A stretch of 64,000 nt of DNA from Rhizobium favelukesii. GTDB lineage: Bacteria > Pseudomonadota > Alphaproteobacteria > Rhizobiales > Rhizobiaceae. The stretch is from the NCBI RefSeq assembly GCF_000577275.2, contig NZ_HG916854.1, positions 496,001 to 560,000 of the forward strand. The letters are read 5' to 3'. A program made the translations under genes and the position numbers. The notes beneath the pieces are model-generated. The model had not been told where the DNA came from, made no database searches, and saw only the letters and a list, made by a program, of their open reading frames with translations. Shown in pieces: positions 1-10,763 of this stretch (positions are counted from its first letter, which is position 1; every line of letters begins with the position of its first letter).

Positions 1-459
1 GAAGGAAAAACGCCCCCAGAAGGGGGTGCCGATGGCGCCTGCATCCAGCGCCTTTCTGACCGCCTGTATCGGTGTTTGCCAGCGGAAGTTCTCGTGGATC
101 ATCAACGCTACGCCGGCATGGCGGCACGCCTCGACCATCGCCTTTGCGTCCGATAGCGTCTTGGCGAACGGCTTCTGGCAGATGGCCGCTATGTTGCGCC
201 TGGCAGCCATTTCCACGAGGGCGCGGTGGCTCTGTGCTGTCGTGGCAATGTCGACGAAATCGAACCAGCCGTCGGCGAACAACGCCTCGGCATCGCTATA
301 GCGACGATCGATACCGAACTGATCGCCAACAACCTTCAGCCGCTCGGGATCGCGATCGCAGATCGCGACGATCCTGGCGCCTTCGACATCGTTCCAGGCG
401 TGCATCTGGTTGATCGCAAAGAAGCCGCAACCGATCAATGCACCTTTCAATTCAGTCAT
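1..459 (-). CDS. apsD: Gfo/Idh/MocA-family sugar dehydrogenase, 5' part only; probable D-apiose dehydrogenase
   Basis: The first 153 codons are present; the rest lies beyond the left edge. The start is the ATG at 459, two bases after the permease stop. The protein opens with a Rossmann glycine-rich loop (ALIGCGFFA, residues 7-15), followed by the acidic end of beta-2 (AICDRD), a QKPFAKT segment equivalent to the family's EKP motif, and ENFRWQ. This is the NAD(P)-binding half of the family. As last gene of an operon with ApnO, kinase and RuBisCO-like genes it most likely oxidises D-apiose to apionolactone, the known role of ApsD. The substrate is inferred from context; the family is certain. 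Confidence 0.72.
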   Translation of the reverse strand, partial: MTELKGALIGCGFFAINQMHAWNDVEGARIVAICDRDPERLKVVGDQFGIDRRYSDAEALFADGWFDFVDIATTAQSHRALVEMAARRNIAAICQKPFAKTLSDAKAMVEACRHAGVALMIHENFRWQTPIQAVRKALDAGAIGTPFWGRFSF

Positions 460-460
460 T

Positions 461-1525
461 TCAACCTGCCTTTGCCATCTGCATGAGAGTGACGCGTTGT
501 TGCAGGCGGCGCTGCGCCTGGTCGACAACCACGGCGATGATGATCACCAATCCCTTGATGACCATCTGCCAGAAGGACGAGACCCCCATCATCACCAATC
601 CATCCGAGAGAATGCCGATCACGAATGCTCCGATGATCGTGCCGCCGATCGTCCCGCGTCCGCCCGACATCGACGTGCCGCCAAGAACGGCCGCGGCGAT
701 CGCGTTGAGCTCGAAGCTCTCACCGGTCGCCGGGTGCGAGGCCATCAACTCTGACGAGATGATGACACCGACGATCGCCGCGCAAAGGCCGGAGAACATG
801 TAGACGAAGATCTTTACCAGGTCGACGCGGATACCCGACATCCGTGCGGCGCGCTCGTTACCGCCGACGGCAAAGATATGACGGCCAATTGGCGTCGAGC
901 GCGCGACATAGGCGGCGAGCAGCGCAAGTACGATCAGAATCCAGATCGATACCGGCAGGCCGAAAATGCGCCCCGCGCCGAAGAAGTCGAAGCCGGTCGT
1001 CGCATATTCGGGCCGGCCGACAAGATTCGGAAAGGTCTGGCCGTCCGACGAGAGCAGCGCCAGCCCACGTGCGATGTAAAGGGTGCCGAGCGTCGCAATA
1101 AAGGGCGCGACGTTGAGCTTGGTAATCAGCAGACCATTGATGAGGCCGATGAGGAGGCCGATCGAAAGCGTGATGAATACGATCTCGAAGAGGTTGAAAT
1201 AGATGGTGTAGCCGATTGGCAGTTCGATGCCGTAAAGGATCAGACCGCCGGCGACCATGCCGCAAAGCCCGACGATCGATCCGACTGACAGGTCGATGCC
1301 GCCGGTGATGATGACGAAGGTCATGCCCATCGCCAGGAAGGCGTTGAGCGCGACATGCTTCGACATCAGGATCATGTTTGCAGTCGAGGTGAAGTTCGGC
1401 GCGAAGATCGCAAAGAAGATGATAACGGCAAACAGCGCGATGAACGTCCTGAGCTTCATCAGCGTCAGCAGTACAGAACCGTTCGCGCTCGCAGGCGAAG
1501 TATTGGATGAGGTGGCCGCCGTCAT
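461..1525 (-). CDS. Sugar ABC transporter permease (RbsC type)
   Basis: 354 residues, the usual length for the carbohydrate-uptake-2 permease family. After a polar N-terminus of about 20 residues come eight or more hydrophobic segments (for example IALFAVIIFFAIFAP and AFLAMGMTFVIITGGIDLSVG). The GGIDLSVG loop is the family signature, and AAVLGGTSMSGGRGTIGGT is the conserved cytoplasmic segment that docks to the ATPase. Its ATG overlaps the ATPase stop by four bases (ATGA), so the two are translationally coupled. It probably forms the membrane channel for D-apiose or a related branched sugar; the substrate is inferred from the operon. Confidence 0.93.
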   Translation of the reverse strand: MTAATSSNTSPASANGSVLLTLMKLRTFIALFAVIIFFAIFAPNFTSTANMILMSKHVALNAFLAMGMTFVIITGGIDLSVGSIVGLCGMVAGGLILYGIELPIGYTIYFNLFEIVFITLSIGLLIGLINGLLITKLNVAPFIATLGTLYIARGLALLSSDGQTFPNLVGRPEYATTGFDFFGAGRIFGLPVSIWILIVLALLAAYVARSTPIGRHIFAVGGNERAARMSGIRVDLVKIFVYMFSGLCAAIVGVIISSELMASHPATGESFELNAIAAAVLGGTSMSGGRGTIGGTIIGAFVIGILSDGLVMMGVSSFWQMVIKGLVIIIAVVVDQAQRRLQQRVTLMQMAKAG

Positions 1526-3072
1526 GACGCGAGTTTCCCTTGATGTCCGTGTCCCTTGGCCGAAGCCGCGATGATGGCTTCTTCCGTGGCCTCGCTCCGG
1601 TCGAAGACGGCGACCAGCTGGCCGTTGCTTAAGACCGCGATTCGATCGGAAAGCGCCATGACCTCTTCGAGGTCAGACGTCGAAAACAAAATGGCGAGCC
1701 CGTTTGCCGCCAGCCGGCGCATGGTGCGAAAGACATCGGCCTTGGCGCCCACATCGATGCCACGGCTTGGCTCGTCCATCAAAAGCACCTTTGGATTGGT
1801 CATCAGTGCCTTGCCGATGACCACCTTCTGCTGATTGCCGCCCGACATAGAGGTTACTTCGAAATCCGGGTTGGGCGCCTTGATTGAAAGATCGCGGATC
1901 GCATCGCGAATGGCGTTCTTCTCGGCGCTGCCGTCGATATGGAAGAGGCGGGTGAAGCGGCCAAGGCTTGCCAGGGTTAGGTTGGAAGCGATGGAAAGGA
2001 CCTGGACCAGACCCTCCCGCTGCCTGTCTTCCGGAATCAGGGCAAGTCCGCGTCGGATACGCCGCGTGGTATCGCGGGCGCGAACTTCCTTGCCATCGAT
2101 GAAGATTTTGCCGGTCGAGTGCATGTGACGTCCGATCACGCATTCGAAGAACTCGCTGCGCCCCGCACCCATGAGGCCATAAATGCCGAGTATTTCGCCT
2201 GCCTTGACCGATAAGGAGACGTTGTTGACCGAAAGCCCACCCGTGGCTCGCGGCAGGCTGATGTTTTCGGCGCGAAAGACCTCGCTGCCGACGGCGTGGT
2301 CCACAGACTTTGCAAAATCCTTGGCGTCCGAGCCGATCATGGAGCGCACGATCCAACGCGTGTCGATATCGCGGACCATTGCCTGACCGGTGATTTGGCC
2401 GTCGCGTAGCACCGTGATGTAGTCGCCGATCCGCATCAGCTCTTCCAGTCGGTGCGAGATGTAGACGATCGCGACGCCCTGGGCTTTGAGTTCGGCAATC
2501 ACCTTAAACAGGATTTCAACTTCAGCAGCCGAAAGAGCGGATGTCGGCTCGTCCATGATCAGGATACGCGCATTCAACGACATCGCCTTGGCGATCTCGA
2601 CGAGCTGCTGCTGGCCGATGGGCAAATCCTCGACCATCGTCTCCCCGTCAATCCCGGCATCCAAACGCTTCAAAAATGCATTGGCTTTTTGGACCTGCGC
2701 CTTGTGATCGATACCGAAGAGGCCGCGCGTCATCTCGCGCGTGGCGAAGATATTTTCTGCGACCGACATGTTGGCAAAGAGATTGAGCTCCTGAAAGATC
2801 ATACCGATGCCGTGCGCCTGCGCATCGGCCGGGCTGTTGAAAGATACCGGCTCGCCGTCAAGGATGATGCGGCCGTGCGTCGGGTGCTCGACGCCGGCGA
2901 TGATCTTCATGAGTGTCGACTTGCCTGCGCCGTTTTCGCCCACCAGGACGTTGACCGCGCCCTGGCGCAGTTCGAGATGGGCGCGCTTCACCGCGACGAT
3001 ACCCGAATAGACCTTCGACACATCGTCGAGCCGCAGGATGATGCCGTGCGTCGATATCTTGTTTGCGGTCAT
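1522..3072 (-). CDS. Sugar ABC transporter ATP-binding protein, double ATPase
   Basis: 516 residues with two fused ATPase domains, as in RbsA/XylG. The first has Walker A GENGAGKST, a degenerate signature LPIGQQQLVE and Walker B ILIMDEPTSAL. The second has a relaxed Walker A (GLMGAGRSE), signature MSGGNQQKV and Walker B VLLMDEPSRGID. The reading frame stays open well upstream, but the start is set at 3072 because its ATGA overlaps the stop of the DUF2291 gene and the protein then has family length. It powers the permease at 461-1525. Degeneracy of the second ATPase is normal in this family. Confidence 0.93.
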   Translation of the reverse strand: MTANKISTHGIILRLDDVSKVYSGIVAVKRAHLELRQGAVNVLVGENGAGKSTLMKIIAGVEHPTHGRIILDGEPVSFNSPADAQAHGIGMIFQELNLFANMSVAENIFATREMTRGLFGIDHKAQVQKANAFLKRLDAGIDGETMVEDLPIGQQQLVEIAKAMSLNARILIMDEPTSALSAAEVEILFKVIAELKAQGVAIVYISHRLEELMRIGDYITVLRDGQITGQAMVRDIDTRWIVRSMIGSDAKDFAKSVDHAVGSEVFRAENISLPRATGGLSVNNVSLSVKAGEILGIYGLMGAGRSEFFECVIGRHMHSTGKIFIDGKEVRARDTTRRIRRGLALIPEDRQREGLVQVLSIASNLTLASLGRFTRLFHIDGSAEKNAIRDAIRDLSIKAPNPDFEVTSMSGGNQQKVVIGKALMTNPKVLLMDEPSRGIDVGAKADVFRTMRRLAANGLAILFSTSDLEEVMALSDRIAVLSNGQLVAVFDRSEATEEAIIAASAKGHGHQGKLAS

Positions 3073-3734
3073 GATCCCACCGTCAGTTCGGAGGGAGTGA
3101 CGAATGGAAGCTGGCCGCCGTTGGGGAGCGGAAAGGCGCCAATCGCGGTTACTGTCTTGCCGACAAGGCCTTCGCGCGGGACGGCGGACAGGAAGGCCGC
3201 ATTGGCCTTCTCGTTGAACGCCTTGCCGAACTGAGCCCACTCGATCTGGTTCTTGAATTCGTTGAAATTGACAAAGTCCAGCGTGTCGCGCAGCGCCGTG
3301 CCTCGCAGCGCCGGCCCGATCTGTACCTTCGCATCGGCCTTGCCATCGCCATCGGCGTCGACATCGAGCGTTGCCGCGCGCGAGGCTGTATCGGCAGCAA
3401 TGACCTTGCCGTTGACTTTTACCGCATACGTCCACGGCGAGCTGCTCTGCTTGCGCGGATTGCCGTATTTCTCGCCCGCCTGATCGGGGCTGGAAGTGGC
3501 CAGTTGCACGACGTCTTTGAGTTCGCCGGAGCGCTTCTCGAAATAGGGTATGACCTCGGACTGCCAGATCGCCTCGACCTTTGCGTTCGGGTCGAAGGCG
3601 GTCTTGGCCGCTGCCGCCGCCTTTTCTTCTGCGGTTGGCGTCTTGATGATCTTGCAACCGGGCAACATCGCCACCACCACAGCAGCGAGTAGGGCGCCCT
3701 TCATTCTCAACATGCGGGTGAACCTCGACGTCAT
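3069..3734 (-). CDS. DUF2291 family lipoprotein
   Basis: 221 residues. A hydrophobic N-terminus ends in a lipobox LPGC with the acylated cysteine at residue 27, so it should be a periplasm-facing lipoprotein. The rest matches DUF2291, a family found almost only inside RbsB/RbsA/RbsC-type sugar ABC operons. No biochemical role is established; its place between the binding protein and the ATPase suggests it helps the importer. It overlaps the ATPase start by four bases. An internal start (codon 8 or 11) would also keep the signal. Confidence 0.85.
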   Translation of the reverse strand: MTSRFTRMLRMKGALLAAVVVAMLPGCKIIKTPTAEEKAAAAAKTAFDPNAKVEAIWQSEVIPYFEKRSGELKDVVQLATSSPDQAGEKYGNPRKQSSSPWTYAVKVNGKVIAADTASRAATLDVDADGDGKADAKVQIGPALRGTALRDTLDFVNFNEFKNQIEWAQFGKAFNEKANAAFLSAVPREGLVGKTVTAIGAFPLPNGGQLPFVTPSELTVGS

Positions 3735-3786
3735 ACGAAAGGAATTGCAGAGGGCGCAGCGCTGCCCCTCTGCAATTCACGGCTGA

Positions 3787-5635
<1,849 letters not shown>

Positions 5636-5672
5636 GTTTCCTCACCTTTTGAGTTTTGGATAGGATCATATG

Positions 5673-5686
5673 CTGGTATGATGAGT
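5673..5686. promoter_or_regulatory. Putative GntR operator upstream of apnO
   Basis: CTGGTATGATGAGT lies in the only sizeable gap inside the operon (5636-5711) and differs by one base from a 14-mer in the divergent promoter region at 9615-9628. GGTATA-like elements are bound by NanR-type FadR-family regulators, the subfamily of the gene at 9719. It suggests a second regulated promoter for the transport half of the operon. Confidence 0.45.
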
Positions 5687-5711
5687 CAATCACCATATCA
5701 CCACTTAATTG

Positions 5712-6158
5712 TTATGATGCGGGCTTTTCAGCGTCGAGCCTGTCAATTGCCTGGACATTTCCAGCCGACGGACCCTGCGGGTCGAATTCGGAGGCAAGCC
5801 AGACATCGACGATCGATTTCGCCAGTTCTGGTCCGATGACACGTGCGCCCATCGTAATGATTTGTGCGTTGTTCGATTTCGCCGCACGCTCTGCGGAATA
5901 GGTATCGTGCGTGAGAGCAGCGCGAATGCCTGGCACCTTGTTTGCAGAAATACAGACGCCGATGCCCGTGCCGCAAATCAGGATGCCGCGGTGATGTTCG
6001 CCGTTGACAATCGTCTGCGCGAGACGCTGGGAAAGGTCGGCATAGAAGCCGGATTGGCTAAGATCATGGACTTCGAGGTCGGCCTTGCTTCCAAGATGGG
6101 CAGCAATGACATCCAAGAGTGGTTTGCCGGCGCTGTCTGCGCCAATTGCGATCTTCAT
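5712..6158 (-). CDS. derI: RpiB-family isomerase, probable D-erythrulose 4-phosphate isomerase
   Basis: 148 residues, normal for RpiB/LacAB. It shows GADSAG near the N-terminus, [17 protein letters not shown] with the catalytic-type cysteine at residue 62, and [11 protein letters not shown] followed by ITMGAR. Ordinary RpiB has GxDHAG; here the histidine is Ser9, as in variants acting on other sugar phosphates. In the erythritol and apiose routes this branch (EryI/DerI) converts D-erythrulose 4-phosphate to D-erythrose 4-phosphate, which fits its place after a TPI-like gene. ATG 6158 was chosen over GTG 6173 because it follows GAAGGAACC and starts at the family MKIAIG. Confidence 0.75.
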   Translation of the reverse strand: MKIAIGADSAGKPLLDVIAAHLGSKADLEVHDLSQSGFYADLSQRLAQTIVNGEHHRGILICGTGIGVCISANKVPGIRAALTHDTYSAERAAKSNNAQIITMGARVIGPELAKSIVDVWLASEFDPQGPSAGNVQAIDRLDAEKPAS

Positions 6159-6169
6159 AACAGGTTCCT

Positions 6170-6958
6170 TCACTCGCCTGCGGGCACAGAAATTTTGCGT
6201 TCGATCGCCGCGCTAACGCGGTGAAGAATGTCGAGGTAACCGTCGACGGACCAAGCCGAACGGCCGATGAACAGCCCGCCGACGTGCGCCTGGCTGATCA
6301 GTTCCTCGCAGTTTTGCGGGTTGACGCTTCCGCCGTAGAGGACCGGCACCGAACGGCCAAGAATGGACCTGGCCAATTCGGCGATCTTTCCGTGCCGCTG
6401 CGAGACATAGTCGGCTGTTGCCGGAATACCGTTCACACCGATCGCCCAGACGGGTTCGTAAGCGAGCAGGATCGGAGCGTGGCCGGCTGCGCTGCCCACG
6501 CCCGCCAGAGCTTTCTCGACCTGCCGCCGCACGACAGCATCGGCTTGGCCTTGCTGGCGTTCCTGCAATGTCTCGCCGATGCAGATCACGGGAATGAGAC
6601 CGTGACGGATAGCGGCCGAAACCTTGAGGCCGACGGTTTCGTCGGTCTCCCCGAAATGCTCGCGTCGTTCGGAATGACCCAACTCGACGATGTCGAGCTC
6701 ACAGTCCTTCAGCATCAAGGGAGAAATCTCTCCCGTCCAGGCACCGGCATCCTCCCAGTGCATGTTTTGAGCGCCGACCTTCACCGAAGTACCGGCAAGC
6801 GCGCGTTTGACCTCGCCGACGGCGGTAAACGATGGAATGACGAACCGCTGTACGCGAACGTCGCGTTCGTAGTCTGTCTCGGCAAGGCGGCGCGCGAAGG
6901 CGAGCGCTTCGGCAACGGTCTTGTTCATCTTGAAGCTGGTGCCGACCCAGAAAACCAT
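6170..6958 (-). CDS. lerI: TPI-like isomerase, probable L-erythrulose 1-phosphate isomerase
   Basis: 262 residues of triosephosphate isomerase fold. The catalytic residues are present: Lys10 in GTSFKMN, His95 in [12 protein letters not shown] and Glu168 in [11 protein letters not shown], plus the phosphate loop YGGSVNPQN. The N-terminal motif is GTSFKMN rather than the NWKMN of housekeeping TPI, the pattern of the EryH/LerI branch that interconverts L-erythrulose 1-phosphate and D-erythrulose 4-phosphate. The start at 6958 sits one base after the kinase stop. Next to an RpiB-type gene and a RuBisCO-like gene, this role is much more likely than glycolysis. Confidence 0.78.
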   Translation of the reverse strand: MVFWVGTSFKMNKTVAEALAFARRLAETDYERDVRVQRFVIPSFTAVGEVKRALAGTSVKVGAQNMHWEDAGAWTGEISPLMLKDCELDIVELGHSERREHFGETDETVGLKVSAAIRHGLIPVICIGETLQERQQGQADAVVRRQVEKALAGVGSAAGHAPILLAYEPVWAIGVNGIPATADYVSQRHGKIAELARSILGRSVPVLYGGSVNPQNCEELISQAHVGGLFIGRSAWSVDGYLDILHRVSAAIERKISVPAGE

Positions 6959-6959
6959 C

Positions 6960-8297
6960 TCAACTCTTCCTTCCGTCGCGTATCTGCGCGAAATAACCGT
7001 CTGTTCCGACCTGACCGCCTTTAAGAGCGATCTGCAGGCCGGTGGTCGGCGGATAGTCACCGTGAGCGAGGCAAAGCGGAGACCCCGGCGTCTGGGGAAG
7101 CGGAAGAAGGGTCGTCAATGCGTCGATCTTCAACCGCCTGAGTGCGTGACTGGACGTGTCGCCACCGGCAATGACGGCCCGAGCAAGCCCTTCTCTCTCG
7201 ATCAGGCGACGCAAGACCGTGCCGAGTGCACGTCCGAGCTTGTGACGCGCGCCCGGATGTTTGTCGATGTCGGCACCGATGTCCGCAGATGGCCCGAGAG
7301 CGGTGTGGATGATCACGCTCTTGCCTTCCTTAAGCTTCTGGATGCCAGCCTGTACCGCTCCATCCACGCAGCGGTCGCCATCCTCCGAAACCAGTGCTAG
7401 CGGATCGAGGGCGACGCTCTCGAAGCCGTTATCGACTGCACTTCGGATTTGCCGCTCAGTCGTCGGCGATACGCTGCCTGACACGACCGCTAGGCGGTCG
7501 ACGGGGCCGACGTCTGGAAACTCGACGCTGTTTTCGCTGATGAGGCCGTTATGGCGCCATGCACGCAGAAGGGCATATTCAACCCCCGATGAACCAGCAA
7601 CGAAGCTCCCGGATCTGCTGGTGAGGCGGAGTAGCTGTTGGCCTGCAGCCTCTTGTGTCGCCGCAGAATCGACATCGATGAGCAGAATTCCGGGTGCATT
7701 CTGTGCCAGTTCGTCGATCCTGGCATCGGCGTCGGTCGAGGTGATTGCGTCAGGATCCGCGACCACGATCGGAACGCGGGTCTGTTTCGCCAGGTGGATT
7801 GCAAGATCGGCCTCGTCCATCGGTGTCACCGGATGGCGGCTCATCACAGGATGGCGATCGATGCGAAAGATACGGCCCTGGTAGGCGGCAAAGAGAGTGC
7901 CGAACGCCGTGTAGCGCCCCAATTGCGGCGCCCCGACGATGACGGGCGCGGTCGATTGCCCGAACGTCGCACGGCCTATTTCGATCGCCTTGCCGATACT
8001 GCCAATCTCGGGGCCGGAATCGAAGGTCGAGCAGACCTTGTAGTGACAGATGGCGGCACCAAGCGACTTTAGCCATTCGAAAGCAGGCGTCAGGTGCTGT
8101 TGCATCCAGGCGGGCGTCTCGCTGCGGCTTGTCCCAGCAATGCCGATTGCGCGACAATCTTTGAAGCGCGCCAGCATTTTGGGCGTGGGAATGTCGAGGA
8201 AGAGCACCGTCGCAACACCGTTCGATGCCAACGCCTCCATGACATCGGTGGATCCGGTAAAGTCGTCCCCGTAATAGCTGACGAGAAGTCGATCCAT
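6960..8297 (-). CDS. oiaK: DUF1537 four-carbon-acid-type sugar kinase, probable 3-oxo-isoapionate kinase
   Basis: 445 residues with the two-domain layout of the DUF1537 kinases: N-terminal substrate domain starting MDRLLVSYYGDDFTGSTDVM (residues 1-20, the family GDDxTGs signature) and a C-terminal nucleotide domain with VVSGSVSPTTERQI and AVIAGGDTSSHALR. These enzymes phosphorylate sugar acids at the terminal hydroxyl. Between a RuBisCO-like protein and a tetrulose-phosphate isomerase it fits OiaK, which makes 3-oxo-isoapionate 4-phosphate. The frame stays open far upstream in antisense-like sequence; ATG 8297, five bases after the previous stop, gives family length. Confidence 0.8.
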   Translation of the reverse strand: MDRLLVSYYGDDFTGSTDVMEALASNGVATVLFLDIPTPKMLARFKDCRAIGIAGTSRSETPAWMQQHLTPAFEWLKSLGAAICHYKVCSTFDSGPEIGSIGKAIEIGRATFGQSTAPVIVGAPQLGRYTAFGTLFAAYQGRIFRIDRHPVMSRHPVTPMDEADLAIHLAKQTRVPIVVADPDAITSTDADARIDELAQNAPGILLIDVDSAATQEAAGQQLLRLTSRSGSFVAGSSGVEYALLRAWRHNGLISENSVEFPDVGPVDRLAVVSGSVSPTTERQIRSAVDNGFESVALDPLALVSEDGDRCVDGAVQAGIQKLKEGKSVIIHTALGPSADIGADIDKHPGARHKLGRALGTVLRRLIEREGLARAVIAGGDTSSHALRRLKIDALTTLLPLPQTPGSPLCLAHGDYPPTTGLQIALKGGQVGTDGYFAQIRDGRKS

Positions 8298-8302
8298 AAC
8301 CG

Positions 8303-9559
8303 TCACGCGCCTTTGCCGTCGCCGAATTTTGCAATGGAGGCGGCGAGCTCCGGATGATCCTTCGCGTAGATGTCCAACGGGATGTCTGCAACGGCGGCCT
8401 GCCAGGCCTGCTGCACGGCCCGGACGCCAGCCGCCGGGCCGCCAGGGTGGCTGACAATGCCCCCGCCACACAGATAGAGAAGATCGGTGGTACGGCCGGT
8501 CCGTCGATAGGTCTCCGGGGCCTGTCCTCCCCACTGGCCGGAACCGGCAACTGGAAGCGGACAATCGGAGGCATCAAATAGCGGCGCGCTGACAGCCTTG
8601 AAGGACGAGACAAAGCTTTCGTCAGGCTCCCAATACTTGATCCTGATGCCGTTGATCTGAAACTGGTCGACCCCGAGCAGCCGCCAGAATTGCTGGTACA
8701 CCTTGAAGTCCATGCCGGCGCCGGGATCGCGGGTCAGCACGTCCCAACCGTTTCGATGCGCATGCAACACCAGATTGGAGCGCTTGCGAACAAAGCTCAT
8801 GCCGCCAAAGCCAATGGAGTTGATGTTGACGACGGCGCAGTTACCGCCAGCATTGGCAACAATGTCGTGGTTGCGCATCATTTCGTCGGGGTCGGCATGC
8901 GAGATGCCGAAGGCATACATCACCTTCTTGCCGGTCTTCTGCTCGTGATCGAGGATGCGCGGCATGATCGCTGCAACGCGCTCCTTGAGCGGCGAATAAG
9001 CCGGGCTCATCAGCTTCTCGTCGTCCTTGATGAAGTCGACGCCGGCCGCAATCAGCTCGCCGACGAGCTCTGCTGTTTCGTGTGGCCGCAGCCCAAGGGC
9101 CGGCTTGACGATCGTCCCGATGATCGGGCGCCCTGTAACGCCGGTCAAACGGCGGCTGCCTGATATGCCGAACTGTGGGCCCGGATGCGCACCCTTGAAG
9201 GCGTCAGGCAGCTTCATGTCGACGATGCGGATGCCGGTCATGCCCTTGATGGAATAGACGCCACCGATCGCGATGGTCATCAATGCGGAGATATCGGTCC
9301 CGATCGCATCCAGCGGAAAGGCGATGTCGACATCGGCGCGATGGATCTGTGTGCCGGGAGTGACCTCCGGCCAAGTCGGCTGGTTCGTACCTTCGAGCGG
9401 GCGGATCGCCAGCACGCGAGCAGCGACGCGTGATTTCAATTCCTCGGTCTCACCAGGAACGGGCACGAAGGTTCCGGTCGACTGGTCGCTTGCGATTTTG
9501 TCCGCCATCGTCTCGACGCTCCCAGGCGTCTCGATGCGGTAGGTCAGCGTAATCATCAT
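8303..9559 (-). CDS. RuBisCO-like protein, probable 3-oxo-isoapionate 4-phosphate (trans)carboxylase/decarboxylase
   Basis: 418 residues, a RuBisCO large-subunit-type barrel. It keeps the first catalytic lysine region (KPALGLRP, Lys152), the carbamylation and metal motif DFIKDDE with Lys178, Asp180 and Glu181, histidines in LHAHR (266, 268) and a GGG phosphate loop (365-367). The usual loop region around SGGIH is replaced by AGSGQWGGQ, so it is not a CO2-fixing enzyme. RuBisCO-like proteins next to DUF1537 kinases and TPI/RpiB homologues remove the carboxylate of 3-oxo-isoapionate 4-phosphate, giving L-erythrulose 1-phosphate. I cannot tell the decarboxylase from the transcarboxylase/hydrolase version, so no symbol is given. 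Start 9559 follows GAGAGGAGC. Confidence 0.82.
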   Translation of the reverse strand: MMITLTYRIETPGSVETMADKIASDQSTGTFVPVPGETEELKSRVAARVLAIRPLEGTNQPTWPEVTPGTQIHRADVDIAFPLDAIGTDISALMTIAIGGVYSIKGMTGIRIVDMKLPDAFKGAHPGPQFGISGSRRLTGVTGRPIIGTIVKPALGLRPHETAELVGELIAAGVDFIKDDEKLMSPAYSPLKERVAAIMPRILDHEQKTGKKVMYAFGISHADPDEMMRNHDIVANAGGNCAVVNINSIGFGGMSFVRKRSNLVLHAHRNGWDVLTRDPGAGMDFKVYQQFWRLLGVDQFQINGIRIKYWEPDESFVSSFKAVSAPLFDASDCPLPVAGSGQWGGQAPETYRRTGRTTDLLYLCGGGIVSHPGGPAAGVRAVQQAWQAAVADIPLDIYAKDHPELAASIAKFGDGKGA

Positions 9560-9614
9560 GAATTGCCGGTTGCTCCTCTCGCCACGAAAGATTGTCATGG
9601 CGTCAACTCGTGAT

Positions 9615-9628
9615 CTGGTATAATGAGT
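9615..9628. promoter_or_regulatory. Putative GntR operator in the divergent promoter region
   Basis: CTGGTATAATGAGT lies between the divergent RuBisCO-like gene (start 9559) and the GntR gene (start 9719). It matches 13 of 14 bases of the site at 5673-5686. Position and recurrence fit autoregulation plus control of the operon by the adjacent FadR-type regulator. Confidence 0.5.
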
Positions 9629-9718
9629 ATTCCAACTGATGAAAAGCAAAATGTTTGGATGCGCGAATTTTCATCGCGAGCTTTGTTCTCAACATGGAAA
9701 ATGCTAGGAGGAGACATT

Positions 9719-10441
9719 TTGAGCCAGCGAGATGTCATGACCCAACCCCTCGAACAAATCGTCCGTCGGAAACTGTCCGACGAAGTGTTTGATCGACTTG
9801 AGCGAATGATCACGTCGGGCGAGCTTCAGCCAGGCGATGAAATGCCATCTGAGCGCGTGCTCATGGAACGCTTTGGCGTTGGGCGGCCCGCCATCCGAGA
9901 GGCTATGCAGTCTCTCGCCAACAAAGGGCTTGTCAGTATTTCCCACGGTGAGCGGGCGAAGGTTCTCAGGTTGACGGCGAAGTCAATCTTTCGCCAGGTC
10001 GATCTGACCGCGAAGATCATGTTGTCACAATCGGCCGACTCGCTGGAGCATCTCAAAACTGCGCGCATCTTCTTCGAGCGCGGCATGGCGCGCGAGGCCG
10101 CCCAGCGTGCATCCGCAAGTGATATCGATGATCTGAGGAAGATCATCGAGCGCCAGCGCATGTCACTTGGGCGAGCCGAAGAGTTCATCGATGCGGATAT
10201 GGAATTTCACACCCGCATCGCGCAGATTTCTGGCAATCCGATCTACGTCGCTGTCAGTGAAGCGATGCTCGCATGGCTGAAGGAATACCATACCGAGATG
10301 CTAATCTGGACCGGTAAGGAGAAGTTCACGTTAGCCGAACACGAGGAGATTGTGGACCGCTTGGCTGCGAACGACGTGGATGGGTCGGAGATGGCACTCC
10401 TCAAACATCTCGAGCGGTCGAGAGCGCTGTACGCGAAGTAG
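9719..10441 (+). CDS. GntR-family (FadR/NanR subfamily) transcriptional regulator
   Basis: 240 residues: an N-terminal winged helix (ISDEVF-like start, ITSGELQPGDEMPSERVLM, VGRPAIREAMQSLANKGLV) and an all-helical FCD ligand domain with the metal-site pattern FHTRIAQISGNP. The frame is open from 9623, but the best ribosome site (AGGAGGAG, 9706-9713) lies five bases before a TTG at 9719, which I take as start; ATG 9737 is the alternative. Divergent from the apiose operon, it is probably the local repressor, lifted by a pathway intermediate. Confidence 0.88.
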   Translation: MSQRDVMTQPLEQIVRRKLSDEVFDRLERMITSGELQPGDEMPSERVLMERFGVGRPAIREAMQSLANKGLVSISHGERAKVLRLTAKSIFRQVDLTAKIMLSQSADSLEHLKTARIFFERGMAREAAQRASASDIDDLRKIIERQRMSLGRAEEFIDADMEFHTRIAQISGNPIYVAVSEAMLAWLKEYHTEMLIWTGKEKFTLAEHEEIVDRLAANDVDGSEMALLKHLERSRALYAK

Positions 10442-10763
10442 CACAATGTCACAGGCCGATCGGACGTAAGCCACTGATTTCGTCAGAATTTAATCGAATG
10501 GTCCATTAGGAACACGACGTGTAAACCGGGTGCTGGTTTCGTCAGAGGCGGCTGAAAGCGTACCACCACGAGGTTTCGCGACGAATATCATCTCAAGCGT
10601 CAGGCGCGCTGAATGTGTTGCGACGGCAATCACCAGGTATTTGGCGCTCGCAGCACATGGCCAAAAACGTCGACCACGAGATCACCACCGACATTCCCCC
10701 GCTTTGCACAGCCTTGCGCACTCCGACCGCCGTTCTGACCGGAGAGTCTACAGCAGATCTTCC
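10442..10763. other. Stretch without a recognised gene
   Basis: I see no convincing coding frame, repeat or terminator in these roughly 320 bases after the GntR gene. Confidence 0.5.

Noticed and set aside
1522..3780. 752-codon frame as one ABC protein
   Set aside because: The first 236 codons are the antisense-like shadow of the DUF2291 lipoprotein; the ATGA overlap at 3072 gives the true start.
8303..9559. A true CO2-fixing RuBisCO
   Set aside because: The loop around the usual SGGIH motif differs, no small subunit or phosphoribulokinase is present, and the neighbours fit the sugar-acid pathway.
5712..9559. Erythritol catabolic locus
   Set aside because: EryH/EryI-type isomerases fit, but no erythritol kinase or erythritol-phosphate dehydrogenase is present, while kinase, RuBisCO-like and ApnO genes point to apiose.
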